Part shown: one piece after another, positions 53,893-62,603 of the stretch | How positions within the stretch are numbered: position 1 is the stretch's first letter | Layout of the letters: each line of letters begins with the position of its first letter | Assembly (NCBI GenBank): GCA_001899175.1 | Contig: MKVH01000009.1 | Span: forward strand, 1 to 64,000 | Source of the DNA: Candidatus Kapaibacterium thiocyanatum | GTDB taxonomy: Bacteria; Bacteroidota; Ignavibacteria; Kapaibacteriales; Kapaibacteriaceae | Direction: 5' to 3' | Length of the DNA: 64,000 nucleotides | Position numbers and translations under genes: made by a program | Notes under the pieces: model-generated | Seen by the model: only the letters and a program-made list of their open reading frames with translations | Told to the model about the DNA's origin: nothing | Database searches by the model: none

Positions 53893-53997
53893 TCAGCCGA
53901 TTCGCGTCACCATTCTCACCGCACGACAGCATACACCGTGATGCACATGGATGTGCACGGCGTGATGATGGGTGCGATGATGGTTGCGGCTGATCAT
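53893..53997 (-). CDS. hisL: Histidine-rich his operon leader peptide
   Basis: A 34-codon open frame begins at ATG 53997 and ends at TGA 53895-53893. Nine histidine codons lie at positions 6, 7, 10, 11, 12, 15, 17, 19 and 20 (HHRTHHHAVHIHVHH). A promoter-like box ends eight bases upstream of the ATG. Codons 26-30 overlap the antiterminator segment 53921-53910 (CGGTGAGAATGG). When histidyl-tRNA is scarce, a ribosome stalled at the His run leaves that segment free; with ample histidine a ribosome moving to the stop covers it. No independent function of the peptide is expected. Confidence 0.9.
   Translation of the reverse strand: MISRNHHRTHHHAVHIHVHHGVCCRAVRMVTRIG
53910..53921 (-). promoter_or_regulatory. 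Antiterminator segment of the his attenuator
   Basis: CGGTGAGAATGG on the minus strand can pair with CCGTTCTCTCACCG of the terminator (53862-53849) over 12 base pairs: eight (CGGTGAGA with TCTCACCG), a two-base bulge, then ATGG with CCGT including one G-U. The helix takes six bases of the 5' terminator arm and the loop, so it excludes the terminator. A separate pause-type hairpin CCGTG..CACGG lies within the His codons. Confidence 0.8.
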
Positions 53998-54005
53998 TGT
54001 GACGG

Positions 54006-54038
54006 CAAAGCTAGAATCGTTTCGAGGACATTTCCAAA
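54006..54038 (-). promoter_or_regulatory. Probable his operon promoter
   Basis: On the minus strand TTTG (54038-54035) and TAGCTTTG (54013-54006) are separated by 21 bases, the spacing and consensus (TTTG - about 19-21 - TAnnTTTG) of Bacteroidota primary promoters. The transcript would begin a few bases before the leader peptide ATG at 53997. Confidence 0.65.
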
Positions 54039-54168
54039 TATCCTTCCGATATCATCACCGCCATTACCATCGTCGAGGCCCTGCGGAATCGGGATCGGAG
54101 CTCCCTTTCGAATTTCTTTAGAATCGTCCCGTTGCTTTGCACATCCCACATCAGGACGAACGGAATCC

Positions 54169-55515
54169 ATGAAGCCAAGGATGTCGATATGGGCGCTGTC
54201 GGTCATCACGACCCTGGTCGGCTGCGCTACCGAAAGCAGGGTGAATCGCAGGACGATCGACGACGCAGTGAAGGCGTATTCCGGTGCCGGTATCGGTGAG
54301 CGCAAGGAAGCCGGGCGCTTCGACCTCCCGCCAGGTATCACGCTGGATAGCGGAATCACGATCGACGATGCGGTCGCCATCGCCCTTCGCAACAACGCAC
54401 AGTTCCAGGCCGATCTGGCTTCCATGCCCATCGCCGAGGCGGATGTCGTCGATGCCGGAACGATTCCGAATCCCGTCCTGCGCTACCTCTCGCCGAACGC
54501 GGGAATCGTGGCCCAGGGGTATCTCAACGTGGCCATCGACGTCCTGTGGCAGCGACCTGCCCGTATCGAAGCCGCACAACGGGATGCGGAACGCATGGCG
54601 TCCCTGCTCATACGTCGCAGCTACACACTGATCCGCGATGTACAGGTCGCCTATATCGATCTCCAACTGGCGCGCGAACGTGCGCATCTGCTCACGGAAA
54701 ACCTTGCCTTGCGAACCCAGCTTTCCGAGATCGCCGGTTCACGGCTGCGGCACGGAGACATCAGCGATCTGGAAGCCACCGTCTCACGGACGGACTCCGC
54801 GACTGCGGCCGACGACCTGCAACGTGCCGTTCTCGATACACTTCTGCTCGGCAACAGACTCACGACACTCCTCGGAATGCAGACGACCGATACGACGCTC
54901 CGGCTCACGGTGAAGAAGGTACATGATTCCCTCGTCCTGCTTCCGAAGGAGCGCTATCTCGAACTCGCCTGGTCCTATCAGCCGGAAATGGTTGCAGCGA
55001 AGGCCGCCATAGAAGCCGCGGGAGAACGGATCGGATGGGAGAAGTCGAAAGTCGCCTCGCTCACCGCAGTGCTCAACTATCAACACGTCAACGGCACATC
55101 AGGTAATGCATGGCTTCCCAATGCCGTGAATCCCGGCATACAGATCGAACTGCCGATCCTGAACCGGAACCAGGGCAAGATCATGCGGGCGGAAGCGGAG
55201 CTGGATCAGGCCATGCTGCAATACGTCGCCTTACGACAGCGCATCGCACTCGACGTAACGGATTCGTACAACAGATACGCACAGGTGTGGAACTCCTGTG
55301 CCATCTGGAATACCGACATGCTTCCTTCGCTCGAACAGGCCGTACGGCTCGTACGGGAATCGTACAGACGCGGCGATATCTCCTACCTCCCCGTACTGGA
55401 AGCCATGCGCCAGCTCGCGAACGGCAAGCTCAGGAAGGCGGAGATCGAGGCGGAGCTGCAACGAACGGTAAGTCAACTGAATTACAGTATCGGCAAGAAT
55501 ATCCCAGGTCAATGA
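54169..55515 (+). CDS. Outer-membrane efflux lipoprotein, TolC/CusC-like
   Basis: A 448-residue OEP family protein with a lipoprotein signal (SIWALSVITTLVGC). It carries the two OEP halves: DSGITIDDAVAIALRNNAQF and IPNPVLRYLS first, then QPEMVAAKAAIEAAGERIGW and NPGIQIELPILNRNQGKI, with a long coiled helix between (VQVAYIDLQLARERAHLLTE). The start at 54169 is chosen because the lipoprotein signal begins there. It is the first of seven co-oriented genes and forms the exit duct for the RND pump encoded downstream. Confidence 0.9.
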   Translation: MKPRMSIWALSVITTLVGCATESRVNRRTIDDAVKAYSGAGIGERKEAGRFDLPPGITLDSGITIDDAVAIALRNNAQFQADLASMPIAEADVVDAGTIPNPVLRYLSPNAGIVAQGYLNVAIDVLWQRPARIEAAQRDAERMASLLIRRSYTLIRDVQVAYIDLQLARERAHLLTENLALRTQLSEIAGSRLRHGDISDLEATVSRTDSATAADDLQRAVLDTLLLGNRLTTLLGMQTTDTTLRLTVKKVHDSLVLLPKERYLELAWSYQPEMVAAKAAIEAAGERIGWEKSKVASLTAVLNYQHVNGTSGNAWLPNAVNPGIQIELPILNRNQGKIMRAEAELDQAMLQYVALRQRIALDVTDSYNRYAQVWNSCAIWNTDMLPSLEQAVRLVRESYRRGDISYLPVLEAMRQLANGKLRKAEIEAELQRTVSQLNYSIGKNIPGQ

Positions 55516-55516
55516 C

Positions 55517-56710
55517 ATGCGTCGACTCCGTCATATCGCTCTCTGCACGGCATCCACTTCCCTGCTCTTCGCATGCGGACCGGATCACGATCAACCGCAC
55601 GAACCGCCAGCCTCGGTGGACAGGATCATGAAGGAGGCCGACCTGAATACGGTCACCCTCACGGACAAGGCCATCGAACGACTCGGCATCACGACCGCAG
55701 CAGTGGAGCGCAGATCCGTCGGCGACAGTCGGCTCGTCGCTGGAGAGGTCATCGCCATGCCGGGCCGTACCGTGACGCTCACCGCACCAATGGCCGGTAC
55801 GGTGCTCGATGCGAAGCCGGGTGACCCACTCACGTCAGGACGCAGTGTACGCAGAGGCCAGCGCCTGTTCCGGCTGCTCATCCTGCCATCCGAACGCGAT
55901 CTGCTCAGCGCCCGCGAGGATGTCGCACAGAAACAGGTGCAGTACGATGTCGTCGTCGAGAAAGTGCATCGGGCCGAACAGCTCCTCAAGGAACGTGCAG
56001 GAAGTGTAAGGGCCAAACAGGAGGCCGATGCCGAGCTTGCGGACATCACGGCGTCGCTGCGCGTCGCACAGGCACGACTCGAGTTGCTACGCGGTCATCC
56101 GAACGGCGACCTCGCGGATCGTCTGTCCACCCTCGACGTCGAAGCGCCGATCGAAGGGATGATACAGCGAGTCTTCATCGGCTCTTCGCAGGTAGTGGCG
56201 ACTGCAGCTCCCATCCTCGAGCTGACGTCGACATCGACGCTCTGGGTACGCGTTCCCGTCTACGCCGGTGATGCGGACCGGATCGATCGTATGGCGAATG
56301 CATACATCCAGTCCCTGTCCGGCGATTCTCCCGAACATCCTTCCATCGCCGCACGCCCGGTGAACGGACCGATGACGGCCGACCTCGTAGCCACATCCGT
56401 CGATCTGTATTACGAGATCGACAACAGGAACGGACGCTTCCGTCCGGGACAACGTATCGGCGCATCGATTCCCCGGCAGGGACGGCAATCGTCCCTCGTG
56501 ATAGCGTTCTCCGCCGTGCTCTACGATCCGTCCGGCGGCACATGGATATACGAACGCACGGGTGATCGCACGTTCGTGAGGCGAAGAGTGGAAGTGGATC
56601 ACGTCGAAGACGGAATGGTCGTCCTGCGGAGAGGTCTGACCGAAGGTACACGGGTCGTCACGACCGGTGCGGCGGAGTTGTTCGGCACGGAGTTCGGAGG
56701 AGGCAAGTAA
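55517..56710 (+). CDS. RND efflux periplasmic adaptor lipoprotein, CusB/CzcB-like
   Basis: A 397-residue membrane fusion protein with a lipidation site (TSTSLLFAC). Features are LGITTAAVERRSVGDSRLVA, the lipoyl-type TLTAPMAGTVLDAKPGD with its partner VEAPIEGMIQRVFIGSSQ, a coiled hairpin SAREDVAQKQVQYDVVVEKV and a barrel end with IAFSAVLYDPSGGTWIYERT. It begins one base after the TolC-like stop and ends immediately before the pump gene. Confidence 0.9.
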   Translation: MRRLRHIALCTASTSLLFACGPDHDQPHEPPASVDRIMKEADLNTVTLTDKAIERLGITTAAVERRSVGDSRLVAGEVIAMPGRTVTLTAPMAGTVLDAKPGDPLTSGRSVRRGQRLFRLLILPSERDLLSAREDVAQKQVQYDVVVEKVHRAEQLLKERAGSVRAKQEADAELADITASLRVAQARLELLRGHPNGDLADRLSTLDVEAPIEGMIQRVFIGSSQVVATAAPILELTSTSTLWVRVPVYAGDADRIDRMANAYIQSLSGDSPEHPSIAARPVNGPMTADLVATSVDLYYEIDNRNGRFRPGQRIGASIPRQGRQSSLVIAFSAVLYDPSGGTWIYERTGDRTFVRRRVEVDHVEDGMVVLRRGLTEGTRVVTTGAAELFGTEFGGGK

Positions 56711-59700
56711 GTGCGCCATTTCATCTCGCTCTCCATGCGACTGCGGATCATCGTCGTCGCCCTCATGGCCCTGCTGATGATCGTCGGTATCCAGGTACTG
56801 AAGAACGCCTCGTTCGACGTCTTTCCGGAGTTCGCGCCACCTTACGTGGAGATCCAGGTCGAGGCGCCCGGTCTGTCCACCGCCGAGGTCGAGGCCCTGC
56901 TCGCTGTTCCCATCGAGAATGTTCTGAACGGCGTCCCTCATGCCACGCATCTTCGATCGAAGTCCGTACCGGGCCTGACATCCATCGTCCAGCACTTCGA
57001 ACACGGTACGGACATCATCCAGGCACGACAACTGGTTCAGGAACGCCTCAGCAGGGTGACTCCACAACTGCCTGCGGTAGCACGGCCTCCCGTCATGCTC
57101 AGTCCATTGTCATCGACAAGCAGGGTGCTGAAGATCGGCGTGAGTTCGCATACACTGACGCAGATGGAAATGACGACGCAGGTCCGCTGGACACTGCGGC
57201 CACGGCTCATGTCGATTGCCGGCGTGGCCAATGTGGCGATCTGGGGACAGCGCGACAGGCAACTTCAGGTATGTGTCGATCCCGAGCGACTCTATGCGAA
57301 CAACCTCACGCTCGCCCAGGTCACTACCGCCGTTCAGGACGCCACACGTCAGTTCGGTGGAGGTTTCGTGGACATGCCCAATCAACGGATCGCCGTCTCC
57401 AACGTACCGCACGTCTACGATGCCCGTGATCTGTCGGCTATCGCCCTCCCCACCGCGAACGGAGCGTCCGTGCGCCTCGGCGATCTGGCCGACGTCATGG
57501 AAGGATATCCTCTCCCCATCGGCAATGCCATCGTCAACGATGGCCCCGGGCTTCTGCTCATCGTGGAGAAGCAGCCCGGCGCGAACACGCTCGACGTGAC
57601 GAGGCAGGTCGAAGCCGTCCTGCGTGAAATGACTCCTGCAATGAAGGGTATGACCTTCGATTCCACGATCTTCCGTCCGGCCACCTACATCGAGATGTCG
57701 CTGCACAATCTCAACAAGGCCCTGCTCATCGGTTGTACCCTCGTCGTCATCGTACTCTTCTTCTTCCTCCACGACTGGCGCGTCGCTCTCATCAGCGTGA
57801 CGGCCATTCCGCTATCGCTCGTCGTGGCGGCACTCGTCCTGCACTATCGCGGCGGCACCATCGATACGATGGTACTCGCCGGACTGATCATCGCGCTCGG
57901 TGAAGTGGTGGACGATGCCATCATCGACGTGGAGAACATCGTGCGGCGATTGCGCGAGAACGCGCTTCGACCCGATCCCCTGCCGGCCTTCCGCGTCGTA
58001 CTGGAGGCCTCGATGGAAGTGCGCAGTGCTGTCGTCTTCGGCAGCATGATCGTCGCCCTCGTCCTGATACCGGTCTTCTTCCTTCCCGGTCTGTCGGGTG
58101 CCTTCTTCCAGCCGTTGGCCCTGTCCTACGTCCTGGCCATCATGGCATCGCTCTTCGTTGCCCTGACACTCACACCAGCCCTGTCCCTGCTCCTTCTGCC
58201 GAAGGCATATGGACACGGCACCGACAAGTCGCATCGCGTCGAACCGAAGGTCGTGCTGTGGATGAAGGGTCGCTACGAAGCCGCACTCCATCGTATTCTC
58301 GAACGACGGCGCGGCATTCCCGTCGTGCTCGCAGGAATCGTCGTCGTCACGATGGCCATCGTTCCCTTCCTCGGCGAAGAGTTCCTGCCGCACTTCAGGG
58401 AATACGACTTCCTCATGCACTGGGTCACGAAGCCCGGTACGTCACTCGACGAGTCGACGCGCATCACGCAACGTGTGAGCAAGGAACTGCGCGCGATCCC
58501 CGGTGTGCGCAACTTCGGTGCCCATATCGGCCGTGCGGAGGTCGCCGACGAGGTGGTAGGATCGAACTTCACGGAGAACTGGATCAGCGTCGATCCGACC
58601 GTCGACTACGACAGTACCGTAGCCCGCATCCAGAGCGTCGTCGACGGTTATCCCGGTCTGCACCGTGACGTGCTCACCTATCTGCGCGAGCGCGTGAAGG
58701 AGGTCCTGACCGGCACGAGCGCCAGTATCGTCGTGCGCATCTATGGTCCGGACCTTGGAACACTGGAACGCAAGGCCAAGGAAGTGGGTGCTGCACTGGT
58801 GTCCATCGACGGCGTCTCCGATCTGAAAGTACAGCCTCAGACGCTGGTACCGCAACTCGCCGTACGGTTCGATGCTGAACGTGCGGCATGTTTCGGTGTG
58901 ACGGCGACCGACGTCCGACGCACCATCGCCACGATCGTGAATGGTGTCAAGGCCGGAGAAGTCTACGACGACCAGAAGATCTTCGACGTCGTGGTGTGGG
59001 GGCGACGCGAGCTCCGTACCGACATCGAACGGATCCGCGACATTCAGGTCGATCTTCCTCGTGGTGGCCGTGTTCCGCTGAAGGACGTCGCCGATATCCA
59101 TATCGCTCCGACGCCGAACGAGATCACGCGTGAGCTCTCGTCGCGCCGTATCGACGTCACCTGCAATACCAGGGGTCGCGACCTCGGAAGCGTGGCGCGT
59201 TCCATCGAAGACAAGCTCCGCACGATCCCCTTCGATGCAGGATACCATCCCGAGATACTCGGCGAGTATGCCGAACGGCAGGAATCGCAGCAGAGACTCT
59301 ATGCGCTTGCTCTCCTCTCCATCCTGGGTATCTTTCTCATCCTCTACGCCGACTTCGCGTCCTATCGCCTGTCCCTGCTCGTGCTGCTGAGTCTCCCCTT
59401 CGCACTTGCCGGCTGCGTGATGAGCACGACGATGACGGGAGGCATCCTCTCGCTCGGCTCGCTGGTAGGATTCGTCACCGTGCTCGGAGTCGCTGTCCGT
59501 AACGCCATCATGCTGATAAGTCACTATCGTCATCTCGAAGATGTCGAAGGCGAAGGATTCGGACTCCGCCTCGTCGTCCGCGGTGCACTGGAACGGCTCG
59601 TTCCCATTCTCATGACGGCCTTGACGGCAAGTCTCGCCCTGCTTCCCATCGTGGCGACCGGTGACAGGCCCGGCCAGGAAATCGAGTATCCGATGGCCAT

Positions 59701-59809
59701 CGCAATCCTCGGTGGCCTGACCACGTCGACCGTCCTCAATCTGTTCTTCCTGCCGGCCTTGTACCTGCGTTTTGGACGACCATATATCGCTTCGGCACAG
59801 GAATCATGA
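56711..59809 (+). CDS. CzcA/CusA-like RND efflux pump
   Basis: A 1032-residue RND permease beginning with GTG directly after the adaptor stop. It has [40 protein letters not shown], the TM4 relay region [40 protein letters not shown], and TM10-11 [20 protein letters not shown]. The heavy-metal DFG-x-x-x-D motif reads LGEVVDD, so metal export is not certain and an organic substrate is possible. It forms a tripartite system with the two preceding gene products. Confidence 0.92.
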   Translation: MRHFISLSMRLRIIVVALMALLMIVGIQVLKNASFDVFPEFAPPYVEIQVEAPGLSTAEVEALLAVPIENVLNGVPHATHLRSKSVPGLTSIVQHFEHGTDIIQARQLVQERLSRVTPQLPAVARPPVMLSPLSSTSRVLKIGVSSHTLTQMEMTTQVRWTLRPRLMSIAGVANVAIWGQRDRQLQVCVDPERLYANNLTLAQVTTAVQDATRQFGGGFVDMPNQRIAVSNVPHVYDARDLSAIALPTANGASVRLGDLADVMEGYPLPIGNAIVNDGPGLLLIVEKQPGANTLDVTRQVEAVLREMTPAMKGMTFDSTIFRPATYIEMSLHNLNKALLIGCTLVVIVLFFFLHDWRVALISVTAIPLSLVVAALVLHYRGGTIDTMVLAGLIIALGEVVDDAIIDVENIVRRLRENALRPDPLPAFRVVLEASMEVRSAVVFGSMIVALVLIPVFFLPGLSGAFFQPLALSYVLAIMASLFVALTLTPALSLLLLPKAYGHGTDKSHRVEPKVVLWMKGRYEAALHRILERRRGIPVVLAGIVVVTMAIVPFLGEEFLPHFREYDFLMHWVTKPGTSLDESTRITQRVSKELRAIPGVRNFGAHIGRAEVADEVVGSNFTENWISVDPTVDYDSTVARIQSVVDGYPGLHRDVLTYLRERVKEVLTGTSASIVVRIYGPDLGTLERKAKEVGAALVSIDGVSDLKVQPQTLVPQLAVRFDAERAACFGVTATDVRRTIATIVNGVKAGEVYDDQKIFDVVVWGRRELRTDIERIRDIQVDLPRGGRVPLKDVADIHIAPTPNEITRELSSRRIDVTCNTRGRDLGSVARSIEDKLRTIPFDAGYHPEILGEYAERQESQQRLYALALLSILGIFLILYADFASYRLSLLVLLSLPFALAGCVMSTTMTGGILSLGSLVGFVTVLGVAVRNAIMLISHYRHLEDVEGEGFGLRLVVRGALERLVPILMTALTASLALLPIVATGDRPGQEIEYPMAIAILGGLTTSTVLNLFFLPALYLRFGRPYIASAQES

Positions 59810-60483
59810 AACTGCTCATCGTGGAAGACGAACTGCGCCTGCTGGAGGACATGGAAACGTTCATGTCCGAACAGGGCTATCTGTGCGAGCGCGCGGAGAA
59901 CCATGCACAGGCGGAAGAGAAACTTTCGTTGTATCGATACGATGCCATCCTTCTCGATATCACGCTGCCTGACGGCAACGGCCTGCGCCTGCTCGAACTC
60001 GTCAAGGACCTGCACCCCGTGACCGGTGTCCTGATCGTGTCGGCGAAGGATTCGCTGGACGACAAGCTGAAAGGTCTGCATCTCGGTGCCGACGACTATA
60101 TCACCAAGCCCTTCCATCTCGAAGAGCTCAATGCCCGCATCAGCGCACTGATACGACGAACGAACTACAACGGCAGCACGCTCATCACGGTCGACGACGT
60201 CGTCATCGACACCGCGTCGAAAACCGTATCCGTCGGCCCCGAACCGGTCATCCTGACGAAGACCGAATACGAGCTCCTGCTCTACTTCGTCGTGAACCGC
60301 AATCGCGTGCTCAGTCAGCAATCCATCGCCGAACACCTGTGGGGCGATCACTACGACATGGCGGACAACCATAGCGTCGTCTATGTTCACACGAACAACC
60401 TCCGGAAGAAGATCCATAGCGCGACGGGCAGGGACTACATCAAGACCGTCTACGGGATGGGATATCGCTGGTCCACTCCATGA
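59806..60483 (+). CDS. OmpR-type response regulator
   Basis: A 225-residue regulator: receiver domain [16 protein letters not shown] with the acidic pocket, phospho-acceptor Asp in [13 protein letters not shown], Thr/Ser VSAKDS and Lys in [12 protein letters not shown] winged-helix DNA-binding domain follows, with [18 protein letters not shown] and [11 protein letters not shown] then TVYGMGYRW. It overlaps the pump gene by four bases and the kinase gene by four, so it probably controls this efflux operon. Confidence 0.95.
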   Translation: MKLLIVEDELRLLEDMETFMSEQGYLCERAENHAQAEEKLSLYRYDAILLDITLPDGNGLRLLELVKDLHPVTGVLIVSAKDSLDDKLKGLHLGADDYITKPFHLEELNARISALIRRTNYNGSTLITVDDVVIDTASKTVSVGPEPVILTKTEYELLLYFVVNRNRVLSQQSIAEHLWGDHYDMADNHSVVYVHTNNLRKKIHSATGRDYIKTVYGMGYRWSTP

Positions 60484-61724
60484 AGCTGCTTCGTAAAACC
60501 ACATCGCTCTACCTCGGAGCCACCGCCGTGATCCTGTGCATGGCAGGCATAGCGCTCTTCTTCATCCTGCAGGAAATCGTGCAGGACGAGATGGACGAAC
60601 AACTGGAACTGCAGGCCGAACTCCTTGCGGAACAGGTGCGTACCGGCGATGTGCCATCCCTGCCGATGGCGACGATAACGGAGCTGAGCACCGACGTCCC
60701 GCCGGCGACGATCACCGGTGATACCCTGCTCTACGACAGGGTCCAGAAGAAGAAGGAAGACTATCGCTATCTGTCGACCATCCGCACCATCACAGGAAGG
60801 AAGTACAGACTGACGGTCGTTACGGCCCACATCGGCTGGGATCAATACTACCTCATCATCTTCACCGTATTCCTGGCCGCAGTCCTGTCCCTCACGATGG
60901 CGGGCACCGCGATCAACTTCGTTTCGTCACGGAGGATATGGCGGCCCTTCTTCCATAATCTGAAGGCGTTGAAGGAATACTCGGTCACGTCGTCCGAGCC
61001 CATGGATCTGATGGATTCGGATATCGACGAATTCCGTGAGTTGAAGCGCTCACTGGACCAACTGACGCAACGTGGCCGAAGGGAATATATGGCCTTGCGC
61101 GAGTTCACCGAGAATGCATCGCACGAGCTTCAGACGCCACTTGCCATCATCCGATCGAAGATCGACAGACTGAGCCAGTATCCGGTGTCGGAAGAGATGG
61201 CGGAGATCATATCCCAGGCCCGCGCCGACGTGAGCCGCCTGTCCCGTATCAACAGGAATCTGCTCCTCCTCGCCAGACTCGACAACAGGGCTTTCGAATT
61301 CACGGACGCCCTCGACATCGCCGACATCACCCATGATCATCTCCAGCGCATGCAGGACCTGTTCGCCGTGCGCGACATCCCGGTGACGATGGAATCCTCT
61401 CCCTTGACCGTCAAGGGTAACCGATACCTGTTCGACGTCCTCATGACCAACATGCTCTCGAACGCATGGAAGTACACGAACGATGGCGGAGATGTCGCCA
61501 TCGCCATCACCGGATCGGCGTTGACGATGAGTAACAGCGGTGCTCCTCTCGACCTTCCCGAACACGAACTGTTCGACCGGTTCAGGAAAGGGACGATGCA
61601 TCACGGATCGACGGGCCTCGGCCTGGCCATCGCACGCGAGATATGCGAGGTACACGGCTGGACCATCCGCTACGACTACATACATGGTCGACATCATTTT
61701 TCCATCGATCTTCACCCGGACTGA
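60480..61724 (+). CDS. Sensor histidine kinase
   Basis: A 414-residue kinase with two membrane helices (LYLGATAVILCMAGIALFFI and YYLIIFTVFLAAVLSLTMAG) around a periplasmic sensor of about 110 residues. The H-box is FTENASHELQTPLAIIRSKI with the phospho-His. The ATPase part has MLSNAWKYTNDGGDVAI (N box) and GSTGLGLAIAREICEVHGW (G box). It partners the regulator immediately upstream. The ligand is unknown; with the pump genes, a toxic compound or metal is likely. Confidence 0.94.
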   Translation: MKLLRKTTSLYLGATAVILCMAGIALFFILQEIVQDEMDEQLELQAELLAEQVRTGDVPSLPMATITELSTDVPPATITGDTLLYDRVQKKKEDYRYLSTIRTITGRKYRLTVVTAHIGWDQYYLIIFTVFLAAVLSLTMAGTAINFVSSRRIWRPFFHNLKALKEYSVTSSEPMDLMDSDIDEFRELKRSLDQLTQRGRREYMALREFTENASHELQTPLAIIRSKIDRLSQYPVSEEMAEIISQARADVSRLSRINRNLLLLARLDNRAFEFTDALDIADITHDHLQRMQDLFAVRDIPVTMESSPLTVKGNRYLFDVLMTNMLSNAWKYTNDGGDVAIAITGSALTMSNSGAPLDLPEHELFDRFRKGTMHHGSTGLGLAIAREICEVHGWTIRYDYIHGRHHFSIDLHPD

Positions 61725-61725
61725 C

Positions 61726-62148
61726 ATGCACGGCCTCGTCCATCATATCGAGCTCTACGTCTCCGATCTCCCGGCGTCCACGGCATTCTGGTCGTGGCTG
61801 CTGACGGAGAAGTTCTCGTATACAGTCTATCAGAAGTGGAACAAGGGCATCAGCTTCAAGCTCCACGATACCTATATCGTCCTCGTGCAGACCGAAGCAC
61901 GATATCTCGACATCCCCTATCACAGGAAACGTTCCGGCCTCAACCACCTTGCCTTCCATTGCGAGTCCCGTGAGTTCGTGGATACCCTCGCCGGAGAGTT
62001 GCGGGACAAGGGCATCGCGATACTCTATGCGGATACGCATCGTAACACGGAAGACTATCACGCCATATATTTCGAGGACCCCGACAGGATCAAGGTCGAG
62101 CTCGTAACCCATCCCAATCGATCGGAGGAACATCGTCATGACCGTTGA
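61726..62148 (+). CDS. VOC family protein
   Basis: A 140-residue single VOC domain starting at ATG 61726, one base after the kinase stop: MHGLVHHIELYVSDLPASTA with FWSWLLTEKFSYTVYQKWN, then GLNHLAFHCESREFVDTLAG and HAIYFEDPDRIKVELVTHPN. The positions HHIEL, HLAFH and VELV give the usual metal ligands His and Glu. Such proteins detoxify small electrophiles or bind drugs. It is in the efflux operon and overlaps the next gene by 11 bases. Confidence 0.85.
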   Translation: MHGLVHHIELYVSDLPASTAFWSWLLTEKFSYTVYQKWNKGISFKLHDTYIVLVQTEARYLDIPYHRKRSGLNHLAFHCESREFVDTLAGELRDKGIAILYADTHRNTEDYHAIYFEDPDRIKVELVTHPNRSEEHRHDR

Positions 62149-62599
62149 AACATCCGAACTCGGACCATATCATGTGGCCACGATACGGCATATCGGCCCC
62201 TATACGAACGTGGGCAGGATATTCGACGAACTCTGGAAATGGATCGTCGCCAACGACCTCGTCAACGACGACACCGTAGTCATCGGCCTGTCCTACGACG
62301 ATCCCGCCATTCTTCCGGCGGAGCAGCTACGCTATGACGCGTGCGTGACCGTACCACAGGGTACGACGGGAACCGACCGGATCGTCATCAGGACCCTGCC
62401 CGCACAGCGATACGCCCATACGATTCACGTCGGCAGTTACGAAGGATTGGGGCCGGCCTTCGGCCGGATGTTCGACGAGTGGCTTCCCCGCAGCGGAGCG
62501 CATGCCCTGCCTCTCCCCTGCATCGAAGTCTATCTCGACGACATGGCCAGGGTTCCGATAGAGCAACTGAGGACGCTCATCGGTATTCCGGTGGCATGA
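62138..62599 (+). CDS. GyrI-like small-molecule-binding domain protein
   Basis: A 153-residue stand-alone GyrI-like (AraC effector-binding, SOUL/Rob-like) domain. It has TSELGPYHVATIRHIGPYTN, IFDELWKWIVANDL, IGLSYDDPAILPAEQLRYDA and a second half with RYAHTIHVGSYEGLGPAFG and CIEVYLDD. It has no DNA-binding domain, so it may bind a drug-like ligand or, by analogy to SbmC, protect a target. Its start lies inside the VOC gene, placing it at the end of the seven-gene operon. Confidence 0.82.
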   Translation: MTVETSELGPYHVATIRHIGPYTNVGRIFDELWKWIVANDLVNDDTVVIGLSYDDPAILPAEQLRYDACVTVPQGTTGTDRIVIRTLPAQRYAHTIHVGSYEGLGPAFGRMFDEWLPRSGAHALPLPCIEVYLDDMARVPIEQLRTLIGIPVA

Positions 62600-62603
62600 T
62601 GCG

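Noticed and set aside
53851-54168. N-terminal extension of the TolC-like lipoprotein across the his leader
   Set aside because: The lipoprotein signal begins at 54169, and the upstream part is the complement of the attenuator.
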